This document shows positions 9,953-21,932 of a DNA stretch of 64,000 nt, piece after piece (position 1 is the first letter of the stretch; each line of letters starts with the position of its first letter). The notes below the pieces were generated by a model, which was not told where the DNA came from, did not search any database, and worked only from the letters and a program-made list of their open reading frames with translations. Source of the DNA: Lineus longissimus (Eukaryota; Nemertea; Pilidiophora; Heteronemertea; Lineidae); the NCBI RefSeq assembly GCF_910592395.1, contig NC_088322.1, positions 990,001 to 1,054,000 on the forward strand, in the 5' to 3' direction. The position numbers and the translations under genes are program-made.

Positions 9953-12437
9953 TTTTCTTATCCCCTAGACTTCGACCCCTAACGCGCGGTAAATTGTCTT
10001 AGAGGGAGGCCGTGATCTTGCCTACCTTGAGCCGTGGAGATACTCAAGGCAGCACTCAGAAATTCAACCCAAGGATTCACAAGCAACTCAAAGAAGAGAA
10101 ATCGAAAGTTGTCTTTAAACCATTTAATAATTCGAAAGGAATGGTTGAACACCTACCTTGTTTCTTGTGAGTTGGAATTTTAGTCAGAGTCCGATATTTG
10201 AAATACTGGTTGGTGTCTACTCAGTCTAAGCTTGCTTTGCTCCCGATTCGAGTCTATCTTTTACCCAGATTCGCCGGGTTGATATACCATTTCGGCCCTG
10301 ACAACTAATCCAACTCCCAACAAACAGAGTTACAAAACCAAGCCTGTTGACCAAAACCCTGCCAAATTGGGCATTTTTCCGATAAACTGCCCACTTGGTC
10401 CAGCCAAGCGGGGAAGGACCGGAGCGATCTGTCACTCAAAACACCCTTTTAGCCCCTCGCACGTACCAAAGAAGCAGTGAACTTCAGATATTGATACATC
10501 AAGCGGATAAAGTTAGCCAAAAAGGTCTATAATCCTTATAACAAGAGGCCCAAGGGCCTGGCGCTCAGCTGGATGACCTAATAACATAGGACTGAGGGTA
10601 TAAAGTAGTACATATCGGCTTTGTACTACTGTTTGAAGGTCAAGAGAACACGTTATACCACTAAAATTTCCAATGCAGAGCTGCCAGCTGAATGAAATAT
10701 GATTGAACTAATCAGCCATGGTATGTAAATATTACAGGAGGCAACGGAAGATATCCCTAGTTCAGTATATTGTATCAGTAGCTTTACAGAAAAAAAGTGT
10801 CAGAGAGGATGAGACTTCTCCATGGACAACTGTGGTATGTCCAGGCTGGGTTGTACAGCACAAGGATACAAAATGCTGTCTGTAATTGAGAGGTATCCTG
10901 ATTTAACAGAGGTCAAAATAAATAGAAATTACCAGTTTGGGACTAGCACCACTTTCTTTTTTTTTAATAAGGTAGAGATTACAGGAGTCAACAAAATTAA
11001 TTTTATTGAGAGAAATTGACCTGTCCTGCAGGTGATTGGAATTTACAATACAAAGGGTCGTTTTTCATGACATTGTGCTCTACTGCGTATTCCTAGTCAT
11101 AGTGAGTCGATCTGGAACCAATCTATCCTTGGCGCAGACAGGTTCAAATTGGCTATATCTTGAATAGATCGAATTGCGATGAAAATCTAATGCAATAAAG
11201 GAGCAATATCGAAGAGACAAATTAATCAAACCAATTGTCCACAGACTCGGACCCTGAAATGGCACGATGTATGCGTGCATATAAAAGTATATCAATTGGT
11301 CCCATAGAGATGATGAGGCAATGTCAATATGCCTTGTTCCTTAGTCAGCAATATGCCCCTTTTTATACGGAGAAGAAGGAGAACCCAGATAGGCCTTCAC
11401 ATGTCGGCTTCCAAATGGCTCGAACCAACTGTACTATCACTACTATAACTTTAAAATGCGTGCTCCTCCTACATGTAGCAATGTCTCGGCCAAAAAGGCA
11501 CTTAGTCGACAGGCAAGCTAGATGTTCAGCACCGTGAGCAGCTCCTTGGTAAGGCCATGTCAGGTTCCGCGCGCCTCATCAGATACATCAAGTATTGAAA
11601 GCTGTGGTGAGCTGAGCACATAAAAGACCATGGTCACCTTAATTTAAAAATCCCTTCATAATCAAGGGCTACCTCTGACTAAAACAGCACAATAGACCAC
11701 CAATTTGATCCAGCTCCTAACTGCGGGAAAACCCAAGTCCAGCAACCAAAAGTACCAAAAATACATTTTTGTTTACATTTGAACTGCACACATGCGTTTG
11801 TTTACAATTTCATTTCCCGCGAAATCTCGAAAATCAGTTGACCTGCAATCATGGATTGAAAATAACATTAACCTCGGTTCAGCAGGTCAGCAGGTATACC
11901 GGCTGTTCCAATCATCCCCCTACAGCTAGCCGTTCAAAAGGTAATGTTATTCACCCCACAGGGAGTGCAAGTAATTGATTAAGCCCCTGCATAACTTAAC
12001 AGCAATGGCTTGGCTTCTGTGAGTGGTAAGGAGAATTGACAGTTTTTTTATGGGAGTAACATTATTGTGTTGCTTAAAACGTCTACTTTTTACTCATGTA
12101 AGAATCGTAGTACTAAAAATAACTTCAACTTATTTTCCAGTTATGATAACATATCTTCATGATCATGATCTTTCTCAAACTAACTGAATGACCTAATCGC
12201 CTTGGACGCACAACCTAACCACATATCAATCCGCCCCGACGATCGACACATCCATTCGATTCGATAACCCTCGATAAAGTTTGATAAATAAACTAGAACT
12301 GAGATTTCACAGGAGCACCTGTGAATTCATGACTCCAGGGTTGTTTTGAGGGCGATATTGTAAGAGTTGGTCTTGAGTATGGGGACGTGAAGGTCCGTGT
12401 GAGGCACCTGGGGGGAGAAGACTAGTTGAACGATGGG

Positions 12438-12475
12438 ATCATGGAGGTATAAATAATTATTTATACCTCCATGAT
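12438..12475. repeat. Perfect 38-bp palindrome flanked by 9-bp direct repeats
   Basis: atggaggtataaataattat and its mirror form a perfect palindrome. The central 32 bases (12441-12472) lie exactly between two copies of gatgggatc (12432-12440 and 12473-12481). It looks like a minimal insertion made of two head-to-head terminal repeats with a 9-bp target duplication. A related palindrome (ggaggtattattaataatac...) occurs at 46321-46347. Confidence 0.8.
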
Positions 12476-13803
12476 GGGATCTGACACGGACACTACTATT
12501 GATCTTATTATATGAATACCATTTAATTACAAAAAAGTGAAAACAGATCATATCATATTCCTTGGCATAAATTAAAATAGGAGTGCGGGAACAAGGTTTT
12601 TTAGCAGGAGGAAAGCGAGAACATTTTGCGCCGTCGTATTCCGATTTGGCTGGTTAGTGGTGAAATCTGCTTTTAATTTAGCAAATTAACATATTCGTTT
12701 TTCTAGTTCTAACGTTGTCAGAATTAAAGATGCTTTCCCAATGCTTGACTGGTCTGGCAAGAGACATTGACAGGAAAACGTGACGTCATTTTGGCCATTC
12801 TTCTTACCGCACGCCCTCTCTCTCCGTAAAAGTTCCTGACATGGTGTGAAGTGGGAGGGCGCACAATGGGAACCACACTGCTGCGATGTTAATAGTTTCT
12901 ATTTATAGAATTCAGCGGCAGAGATTTTAGGCACGGAAAAAGTGGATTAACTCGGCTAATCTCAATGAATTTTACCCAGGAATGTTTTCAAGGCGAGAGA
13001 AACATCTGATTTAAGTACTGCGCTTATTAGATTTCATGTTCAGGCCGAAGATTGGCCTAAAACGTGGACGAAAAGAGTGCATTATCGAGTGTTGGAGAGG
13101 TCACGTGATTGGACGAGAAACCTGAACAAAGTGTTCGTGCTTTTACCTGTCAACATCAATGGCTATAATATACTCCTGCAGAATAGTAGCACTAATAGAA
13201 CTAATTTCCGAAGTTTCCAATAGTTTGAACACAAATCAGAACATCACCCATCAGCTGGACTCAGATCTGCATAAATTACGATAAATAATGAGGTCGCCGC
13301 TTCAATTTCGCAAAGAAAGTTGACTCCATTCGAAGGTTGTTTTGACCAAATTCTGTTGAACTCATCGTTATGAGGGCATTTGAACACATTCTCGTTGATC
13401 TTTTCTATAAACGTATGAAGTTTCGTACCAAAATACGTTTCCGTAAAGGCTTAAAAAAGAAAATTTGTCACTTACAAAATCATCGCTCCGGTAGAAACAA
13501 AAAGGTCACCGCCATTTTCTTGATGATAGTTCTCCAGGTAACCTCGGCGGGAAATTTAAAGCGGGGTCATCCGGGGTCAAACAACACTTTTGCTCACTAC
13601 CGCCAACTGGTGATATAAATCGACACTAATCTATTTTATAATCTATTTTGTTTTTTCATTTACGCATTTTGCCCCCTGGGGAGCTGAATTTGAGTCGAAT
13701 CGCCCAAATTTTTTTCCGTAAGCAACATTTTCTGCGGTGTTTATAAGCAAGACTAGATTTGAAGTGCCACGGTTGTATGATTACAAAATGCCCAACTTTG
13801 TCT

Positions 13804-13852
13804 ACAGATGGCTAGATGGAAGGATGGCAGGATGGATGGAAGGAAGGACGGA
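13804..13852. repeat. GGAT/GGAA-type microsatellite
   Basis: An irregular run of ggatgg, ggaagg and ggcagg units next to the presumed right end of the 10543-13908 element. Confidence 0.6.
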
Positions 13853-14147
13853 CACCAATCGAATGGCTATTTGACTAGCTCCGCTGACTTTGTCAGCTGA
13901 GCTAAAAACTAATCGGGTGGAAGGAAGAATTTTATTACTTGGATACGGACGAAACAGTCCATTAGCTTACAGTCTTCACTATAATGCTGCCGCTTATTAA
14001 CTCATAATGACGCCTATTAGTTGCTTAAAGGAACTTCCTAATCATCATGGTGTAGTGTGGAAACCAATCCTATGACCAATGACCTTATTGGCCGTGTACA
14101 CATTTGACTAGATACTGACCACATCGTGTCCGACACCTCCGGTTCAG

Positions 14148-14339
14148 TATAAGCGGCCCAGAACCAGTTCTGACAAGAGAGCGACTTTAAGTAGCGTCGG
14201 CAAGGGGTATTAAGTTATTTTGACGGCAGATCTCAACCTTAAAATGAGCAAAATTCTGCTCAAAGACCCGGAAGGAATCAACGCAGGGGAATTAATGCTC
14301 GCTATGCCAAATCTTGACCTTCCAGAACCTAAAGTCTAA
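14148..14339 (+). promoter_or_regulatory. TATA-like promoter with 31-codon ORF
   Basis: A TATA-like box (tataag, 14148-14153) is followed about 30 bp later by a plausible start region and, at 14244-14339, by an ATG-initiated ORF starting MSKILLKDPEGINAGELMLA and ending in TAA. The ORF is short but has coding-like composition. It precedes further plus-strand coding pieces at 14439-14805, so it may be the first exon or a leader ORF of a plus-strand gene in the Polinton-type element. Confidence 0.3.
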
Positions 14340-14438
14340 TACCAAATAATTTGAGAAGTTTTTATAAGCAAGGAAAAAAAAACTTTTAAAACAGCATCTT
14401 TTCACTTAAATTAATGAGCAAAATGCTTTGGGACCATC

Positions 14439-14805
14439 GGTCACTACTTCGACATCTACAACAATAACGCAACTCAAGTTACAAGTTATACAGATATTAC
14501 TAAAGTGGTAGTATCTAAGAATGTTCGATATGATAAACAATTAGTATCGTTCTAGAGAGTTGGGTAAATGGTCTCAGGAATTTAAGAGAAATAAAAAAGA
14601 AAAGACAACATTCAAAGAACCTAAACCAGAACCTGAAGGAGAGGTAAGTACAATTACTAGTAATAGTAATGAAGAAAATTCTACTCGAAGTTCAATATCT
14701 AATGCAACCCACCTCTATGTAGGTGAAGGTGTAGTTATTTTGGTTAGTTTAATTTACTTCAGTCCTTTAGTTAAGAAAACTAATAAGAAACTTGTAGTTA
14801 AATAA
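14439..14805 (+). pseudogene. Plus-strand coding fragments of the Polinton-type element
   Basis: Two consecutive coding-like pieces in different frames. The first is 14439-14555 (HYFDIYNNNATQVTSYTDIT..., ending in a stop). The second is 14560-14805, starting MGKWSQEFKRNKKEKTTFKE, with a Pro/Glu and Ser/Asn linker and a hydrophobic segment VGEGVVILVSLIYFSPLV near the C-terminus, then a Lys-rich end. The second could be a small membrane protein. A frameshift between them is likely. Function unknown. Confidence 0.4.
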
Positions 14806-14914
14806 ACTACTATTAATGAAACATACAGTAAATATACTACTACTTCTAATAAACAAGCTAAAAGTTCTTGTAATAGTATTTTTGTTAAACCTTCTGTCTT
14901 AAAAAGTAACACTT

Positions 14915-15205
14915 CTATTCCTCCAATGGAATGATTACCTTATCAGTTATGACCTCATCATCACTTACGTTAATACAATGGTTTAACTCTATTACGAATT
15001 CAAGAACAATTGATGTTCCTCTGAAATTAACGATTTTACAATCATCAGTAGTTATTTCAAAAATGATATGATTAGTACATTTGTTAACTTCTTTAGTAGA
15101 GTTAAGTTCATGCCTTTGAAGCTTAATCTGATCCAGAGCATGCTCCGCACAAAACAGTGAACTCTTCACTGTCTCCATTTTCCACTTACAGAGTAGACAG
15201 TTCAC
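14915..15205 (-). pseudogene. C-terminal copy of a repeated Polinton-type ORF family
   Basis: A 96-codon frame contains IKLQRHELNSTKEVNKCTNH and then IIFEITTDDCKIVNFRGTSI, followed by an acidic tail. The same signature occurs at 17692-17922 (IKLQRYVLNCNKEVNKCANH, FDITNNDGKVVNFRGTKV), so these are two copies of one gene family. It begins where the truncated copy at 17040-17640 stops, which suggests they were once one gene, now separated by the tandem repeats at 15.2-17 kb. A structural (capsid or fibre-like) role is a guess from the G-x-V-x-F-x-G beta-rich C-terminus only. Confidence 0.45.
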
Positions 15206-15267
15206 AGTTGGCCAGATGCTTTCGCCGTCTATTATCCGCTTCTTGAATTAACAATGAGTGGGCCCAT

Positions 15268-16050
15268 ACGTGAGACAAAAAGTTACCAGATTGTGACTCG
15301 TGGCTGTGAATGATAGGACCCCGACCCCTGATCACTGCCAAACTTTATATGTGAGACAAAAAAATTCCTGATTGTGACTTACGGCTTGGAATGATGGGAC
15401 CCCGACCCATGACCACTGCCAAACCTTATATGTGAGACAAAAAGTTACCAGATTGTGACTCGTGGCTGTGAATGATAGGACCCCGACCCATGATCACTGC
15501 CAAACTTCATACGTGAGACAAAAAGTTACCAGATTGTGACTCGTGGCTGGGAATGATAGGACCCCGACCCCTGATCACTGCCAAACTTTATATGTGAGAC
15601 AAAAAGTTACCTGATTGTGACTTACGGCTGGGAATGATGGGACCCCGACCCATGACCACTGCCAAACTTCATACGTGAGACAAAAAGTTACCAGATTGTG
15701 ACTCGTGGCTGGAAATGATAGGACCCTGACCCCTGATCACTGCCAAACTTTATATGTGAGACAAAAAGTTACCTGATTGTGACTTACGGCTGGGAATGAT
15801 GGGACCCCGACCCATGACCACTGCCAAACTTCATACGTGAGACAAAAAGTTACCAGATTGTGACTCGCGGCTGGGAATGATAGGACCCCGACCCATGATC
15901 ACTGCCAAACTTCATACGTGAGACAAAAAGTTACTAGATTGTGACTGGCAGCTGGGAATGAGAGGACCTAACCACCCCAACGCCTCATACTCCTGGCACA
16001 TAGGGGAAAAAGGTCTCTCATTGTGACATGTTGTTGGAAATGATACCGCC
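15268..16050. repeat. 81-bp tandem repeat array, nine units plus a degenerate tenth
   Basis: Units beginning tgagacaaaaagttaccaga start at 15271 and recur every 81 bp to 15919. A degraded unit runs to about 16050. Two monomer types alternate. Type A has ccagattgtgactcgtggct and aatgatagg. Type B has cctgattgtgacttacggct and aatgatggg. The order is A B A A B A B A A-like, a simple higher-order structure. Confidence 0.9.
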
Positions 16051-17039
16051 TGTAGCCGCCCATCCTCACTGCTAAAATGAAATAAAAGAGTCAAAATTTC
16101 AAATTCAAATTGATTTATTGATTTATCATCTATTCGGCTACAGTCAAAAACTATATATATAGTACAAATTAAAAACACGTGGTCATTCAACAATATTCCA
16201 GATTATCATACCTCATTAGTATGTGAGCCAATCACGTCGCGTCATTCACGACCACGTGCCATGCGATAATTTTGACTATTCCACGGCATTATTCCACGGC
16301 TGACGTCATCGATGACGCGATATTGCAAATGGCGGCCATTAAGATTTCGACGAAATCGGCGATAAAAAACAGCATATTTACGGCGTTTTAAGCCAGGAAA
16401 ATGCACAGTGATACTGTCAGGGTCTTGAATTACACCCACAAAGTAGGTAGGTTGCATTGGGTGGGACTGTTACATCCACGAACAGAAAGTACAAGGCATT
16501 CAAGTTGGGCCTGGACTCGCTTCAAACAAACATCGTCTGCTAATGTAAACACACACTGTCTACAGTACATAATATACACCTTTCCAGAAATGGGGCGCTG
16601 AGTGTCCGAAATAGTGATGTCATAAGGGGAAACCAGACCTTATGGTGGAGGGACAAAGGAGATAGTCATAGTTGACCAACACACTTGAATGCCTTTAATG
16701 ACGGACAAAGGGGAAAAAGTTAACTCTAATGCAAGCCACCAATTTCGGGAAGCATGTATACACGTCTTGGCTCCATACATGATTTGCGTATCCGCCGATT
16801 AAAAATCACTTTGACAGTGGTTTGGGTCGCTGTGCAAAACCTGCTGGGCCGATTTCTTCAAGGTTTGGTTTAAAGCCTCGTGAAATAATTTTTGACCTGA
16901 CAAATAATTTTGACTATTCTATGGCTTGACATGCAATATTTATATAATATTCAATGGTATTCTTCGTTGCGCAGAGAATGTGCGCAAAAGCAAACACACA
17001 GTAGAATGTCCACTGTTTTATGCGATATCGACAACAGTG
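16051..17039. other. Non-coding insert between the two halves of the repeated ORF family
   Basis: No gene is seen. A 26-bp phrase (ataattttgactattccacg, near 16266) recurs almost identically in direct orientation near 16901, so the interval may be a duplication or an insertion with an internal repeat. Confidence 0.4.
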
Positions 17040-17640
17040 AAATGCTCTACTGTGGTATAGTAGAGAGTACGTTGTCTGATCACTATTATCTGGTATGATA
17101 CAGAAAAGATCTAAAGGTCTATTATTGAAGAGTGTTTTACTGGTATCAACCAGATTTAATCTTAAAACAAGTTGTGATAAGTAAAAATGAAGTCTGGTAG
17201 AGTAGTACTTCCCTTTCTTAGTAAATTTTGTTTGTTTAAACTCAAACCACTTATTAACCAATGTAATATGACTCTTTCCAGTTACGGTAATTACTTTATC
17301 AAAACTAAACGGTTTGTCCTCACTAAGTTCAAGTATCATGTAATTGTTGTTATCACAATTTAGTTTAACATGATTAAAATCAGTTTCTTTTATTTGCTTT
17401 TGAATTTCAGAACATATTTCAGTTAAACTAGTATGTCCTGATTTAGATCTAAATTGTTTTAATCTTTTACTCTGAAAGAGTATTTTTCTAACACTTAGAT
17501 ACATTTCATATGGAATAAAATCCCCTGTCCACCAATAGTTGTAAAAGGTTATTGGTTTTAAAGTAATAGTTTTTATGTTTAACTGTTCAGGTATCTAATA
17601 CTTAAATGTAGCTTCCTCACATTCTTCTTCACTTATTATG
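17040..17640 (-). pseudogene. Truncated copy of the repeated Polinton-type ORF family
   Basis: The minus-strand frame includes YLSVRKILFQSKRLKQFRSK, then FNHVKLNCDNNNYMILELSE and WFEFKQTKFTKKGKYYSTRL, and RLNLVDTSKTLFNNRPLD near 17130. The downstream copy at 17692-18395 matches segment by segment (HIKINCDNNNYIITEHTEDK; WLDFKQTKFTQKGKYYQT; RSNLVDISKTLYNNKPSD). This copy stops being similar just after LFC...DQ, at about 17055, and continues into unrelated sequence. Confidence 0.5.
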
Positions 17641-17691
17641 AAGTAAATGAAGTTTATGTAATCCATGTTTTTCCCTGTATTTAATTCACAC

Positions 17692-18395
17692 TTAAATATT
17701 CAACTCTATTCTAAAATGTAAAGATACTTTTGTTCCTCTAAAATTAACTACTTTTCCATCATTATTTGTGATATCAAATTTAACATGATTAGCACACTTA
17801 TTAACTTCTTTATTACAGTTAAGAACATACCTTTGAAGCTTTATTTGTTCTCCATCTTCTACAGGAACAGTACAGAAAACTATCTGAAGGTTTATTGTTG
17901 TAGAGTGTTTTACTAATATCAACCAGATTAGATCTTAAAATAGGTTTTGTTACGTACATTTTAAATGGTTTGGTAGTACTTCCCTTTCTGAGTAAATTTT
18001 GTTTGTTTAAAATCCAACCACTGATTAAATTTATCGATTTGTACAAACGGACCGTCTTTAATTTTTATACTGGTATTAGGGCTTCGATAAATTTCATAAT
18101 ATTTATCCTCTGTGTGTTCAGTTATTATGTAATTATTGTTATCACAGTTGATTTTAATATGATCATATTCTGGGCCTGATCTAATGACCTTTCTTGAAAA
18201 AAATGTCATTACCTGTTTCCCAATCTAACCAATATGTTAATAAACCTCTTACACTTATTGGTAGAAAATCATATATCCGCCAAGAGTTGTAAAATGTTAT
18301 CGTCTTTAAATTAATGGATTGTATGTTTAATTCCCTTGATAAGTAGTACTTAAAAGATGCTTCCTCACATTCCTTCTCTCTAATAATGAAATCGA
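17692..18395 (-). pseudogene. Full-length but frameshifted copy of the repeated Polinton-type ORF family
   Basis: Three overlapping minus-strand frames (17961-18209, 17819-18046, 17692-17922) together cover the family from the CDNNNYII segment through FKQTKF and NLVDISKTLYNN to the C-terminal NFRGTKVSLHF motif. At least two frameshifts separate them. The copy lies immediately downstream of the polymerase C-terminus on the same strand. Confidence 0.5.
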
Positions 18396-18398
18396 GCT

Positions 18399-21103
18399 TT
18401 ACATTATAAGGGCTTTGATAAAAAATGCAATCGAGCTATGCTCGATTACATTATGATGATCTTTTGGGTAATTACTGAAGTCAAAGTGGTCCTTGAACCC
18501 TTTGAGGTCTTCAATTAAATCAATAGTATTTATCTTATGTACAACGGAATCTGTATCAAGATACAGAAATTCCAGGTTCTTCTCACCAAAATATGGTTGA
18601 AGCACCTCATAGTAGAATTCATACATCAATAATTTGGCCAGTTCCAAGACTGTAGCACCTATGTAAATTGGTTTGTTAAATTTCATCGATGTTTTCCTCA
18701 TGCTAATAGCAGAATTATGTTCAACAATTACGCAAATTGATGTAAAAAACCTGGGATTGGCCATTACACTTCGGGCTCTTTCACCATCTGTTACAAATTC
18801 AGTCTCCAACCTGTTCCTTATGTTCTCACAGCTCTTTCAGTAGAAAGCATTATTTATTAACTTAAAATAGTCTTTCTCGAAATTAGTTTTAAATAGAGGT
18901 TATCCTCATCTGTTGAATCAATATCTGTCATATTAAAACTACCATAAGGTTGAGGTTCCATCATAGCCCAACTGTAAAGGTTATTAGCATCAATGTAGAG
19001 TAGTTTGTGGTTATCATCGGCCTTAACATGTCTTGTTCCCATAACACCTGAAATACCCCCTCTTATTGCATTTTCAAAAGTAAGTAAGATGTTAGTATCA
19101 GTCAGTAGTTCTAGGTTTATTCATGTGTGTTTCAAACCAGCTTGCCAGGTAAGTCCTGGAGACGAGTAACAGTGGCATGGATCTATCTGAAAGTACTTTA
19201 AATTTACTTCCCTGAACTTTTCAAATAAATCTGCCAGAAGCAGAACATCAGTTTTGAGGTCAATGAACAGTAGAGGTCAATGAACTCACCGTGATTTCTT
19301 TGGTTAAAATGATCCCATATGCCTTTAGCCTCCTCATACGCTGAATCAGATGCCACTTCATTCTTGAATTCATCAAAATTCATCAATGAACATTGACTTT
19401 TCTAGGTAGGTTACATTGTAACTTCCATGTGACGTGTGAAATGAATAAAGTACCGATCCTTTTTTCATAGTTCAGAATCATCATTAGAAGGGAAGTGATA
19501 TCTCGCTATTTTGAAGTCATCATCGAACATTGATATGGTTATGTTGTCTAAACCGGAGTGTATGAACCAAGAACCTAAAACAACCGAACTGAAATGAAAT
19601 GTATTATTCTGCTGTTTTGGCAAGTGATTTAAGTTTCTTGTACTCTGGTAGCTTAGTCATTAACTCTTCACTGAATAGGTGAGAATCATAATTACCTTAA
19701 TTGTGAAAAAACACTGGAACGAACATGACTTTCTTTTCATTCAGATTGCATGAGTTGTGAGCAGCACCTCAATATCTACCACTGTACTGATCATGATGCT
19801 TGACTTTATCATACACTAGCAACTTATTGCAGTAGTGACAGTGTGTTTCTGAGTGATATCTATTCCACTCTTCATCATACATTACTAAAGGATAGTTACA
19901 GTTTAATAGATTAGAGAATTGTTCTTCCATTTTGATAAGCCAATTACAGAACACGTCTGCAACATCGGAACCTCTATGACTTAAATACTGATTATTGTAA
20001 AGATATTGATAATCAGAGTGAACATAAACTCCAACTGCTGATGAGTTATGTTTAAAAAGTTTCTTACTAGTACTCTCTACTGATACTACAGGTATGTTTA
20101 TTGACTTAAAATCTGCATAGATAACAAAAGTAACTATATTCTTTATTGAATGCTTTTCAAACTTAAGTTGTTACCATTTACTGTTAGGTTATGGTACACT
20201 AATCTTACAGTATTCATGTTCACTACATTTCTTCTTATGATTCGCAATTGTTTTCTTATGATAAACGTAATTCATATACCTCCTACAGAGATACACAGTA
20301 TGAGTGCCAGTCCTGAAGAACATATTGATGTCAGTTATGTACATTAAATGCCCCTTGAAATAAAGAATATCAATGACATCATCATCATCATAGTTCTTAC
20401 CATTCCCGGACATGTAGAGAGGTTCTAGTTTTGCCTCACGTATGTTTTTAGCAGCTTCATTCTGTAACTTGAACACATTGATCTTAAGATTGTTATCACT
20501 CTCGATTTTAGGGATATCCTTATGAACACATACAGGAAATGAGTCGATTCGTACTTCGTACTCGATCTTAATCTCATTTTCATACATCTTTTGCAGCATT
20601 TCAGTAGTGAATCCGCATGTTCTTGAAGTTCTATTTTATGTTCCTTGACATATCTAGCAGCCAGTAGACTCGAGAGCAAACACTTCTGATCATTTCCCTG
20701 TCCCTGTGACAATACATTGATGACAGCTTTAGTGTTACATGGTAATCTAATGTAATGACCACCTTTGCACTTTTGTAAGAACATATTGTCATGTAAGAAC
20801 ATATTGTCAGGACTCTATTATGTTAAGAGACAAGCAAGACCCTTGAAAGTACCTCTCTAAGCTGGTTGGTTACTGCATAGATTGCCTGATTCCTTGAAAT
20901 CATGCTTTCCATTGGATATTGAATTAGGTGGGTAACTGTATCACCTTGCCGATTCAAGCCCTGCTATGTGGCCTAAGGTTGATTGAACAGGGTGAACACT
21001 GATATGCTTATTTTATGGTGGTAATCATTGAGTTGAAAAAGGACCTCCTCTAACTTCTCTCTGTATTCATACACCTGTTTAGCTTCTCAATATTAACTCT
21101 AAT
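18399..21103 (-). pseudogene. Protein-primed DNA polymerase B (Polinton type), main part
   Basis: Broken minus-strand frames follow the order expected of Polinton pPolB. GGHYIRLPCNTKAVINV with NDQKCLLSSLLAA lies near 20740, and INVFKLQNEA with a cysteine finger (LCRRYMN...HKKKC) lies at 20470-20210. HCHYCNKLLVYDKVKHHDQY lies near 19800 and FIDLYCSLTSKLMF near 19230. Motif A LLYIDANNLYSWAMM lies near 18990. Motif B-like NKPIYIGATVLELAKLLMYE and motif C LEFLYLDTDSVV lie at 18690-18540. The polymerase would copy the element using a terminal protein. At least six frame breaks or stops make it non-functional. The front of the gene continues beyond the BEL insertion at 21104. Confidence 0.75.
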
Positions 21104-21482
21104 TGTTGTCCAGCTTTCTAAACCTCTCTATTTCTAAACCTCTCTTTTTTTCTATTCGGTGCTGCCATCTGGCAGTTGCAATTTGGCCACCATTTAAAAA
21201 CCACAATATTTTCTGCGCTCACCATTTTTCAATATAAAACCCCCAACTTCTACACTAAAATTTACTACAAATGTTCCAATCATAACAATTACAATTACCT
21301 AAATTCAGTACATCAGTCAAAAGGTCTTTTAGTTGGGTAAGTCCCTTTTTGGCCCCAATTCTCTGGCCAGCCTAACACTGCCACATTGTCACTGGTCATG
21401 CCTTACACCTTTCCATTATAATTAAATAATATTCTTCAAACCATTTCCTTACTTCAATTTCTGGATGTGCCGATGCCGCACA
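21104..21482 (+). repeat. 5' LTR of BEL copy 2
   Basis: 379 bp, TG...CA ends, preceded by the target duplication CTAAT. No tRNA-complementary primer site starting TGG was recognised directly after it. Confidence 0.95.
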
Positions 21483-21531
21483 AAAGGTAAATTTTAAGTG
21501 TTATTTATAAAAATTATGCATTAGGCATCAT

Positions 21532-21760
21532 TTCCATTTCCACAGTGCAGTAGATGCACTCGTGTACATTCATGTACATTGTTCTGTACATTATTTCCAT
21601 TCTCACAGTGCAGTGGATGCACTCGTGTACATTCATGTACATTGTCCTGTACATTGGTTGGTAAATTTATTGGTACATGGTTCAGTGTATGCATTCATGT
21701 ACATCGTCATGTACATTGTCAACTTTCACTGCTAAAGCCTAGCAAGCTACTTGGTGTCGT
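21532..21760 (+). repeat. Short tandem repeats in the BEL copy 2 leader
   Basis: Two 62-bp units (from about 21532 and 21594) share cacagtgcagtggatgcactcgtgtacatt-like text. They are followed by more catgtacattg motifs to about 21720. They lie in the untranslated leader between LTR and gag. Confidence 0.7.
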
Positions 21761-21932
21761 AGACTTGCCTAAATTTCCAAGCCTATTATTCTAGTAGATC
21801 AAGGCCTAACAAGCTATTTGGTCTACTGCTCATTTAACAAAATACATATTCTCAAACTCTCAACTTGTCGAGTGACATTGTGGCTTGTGCACCCCATTAT
21901 AAATTCAAAAATTATCGCCCTAGTTAGCCAAT

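Larger units (their letters stand above)
10543..13908. mobile_element. Possible non-autonomous DNA element ending aagaggccc / gagctaaaaa
   Basis: The stretch opens aagaggcccaagggcctggc and closes with a GGAT/GGAA microsatellite and gtcagctgagctaaaaac. From memory these ends resemble an abundant non-autonomous family in marine invertebrates, but I could not confirm inverted termini or a target duplication. The interior has no convincing gene. Short ORFs at 11235, 11769 and 13370 lack domains or splice context. It may be several insertions rather than one. Confidence 0.3.
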
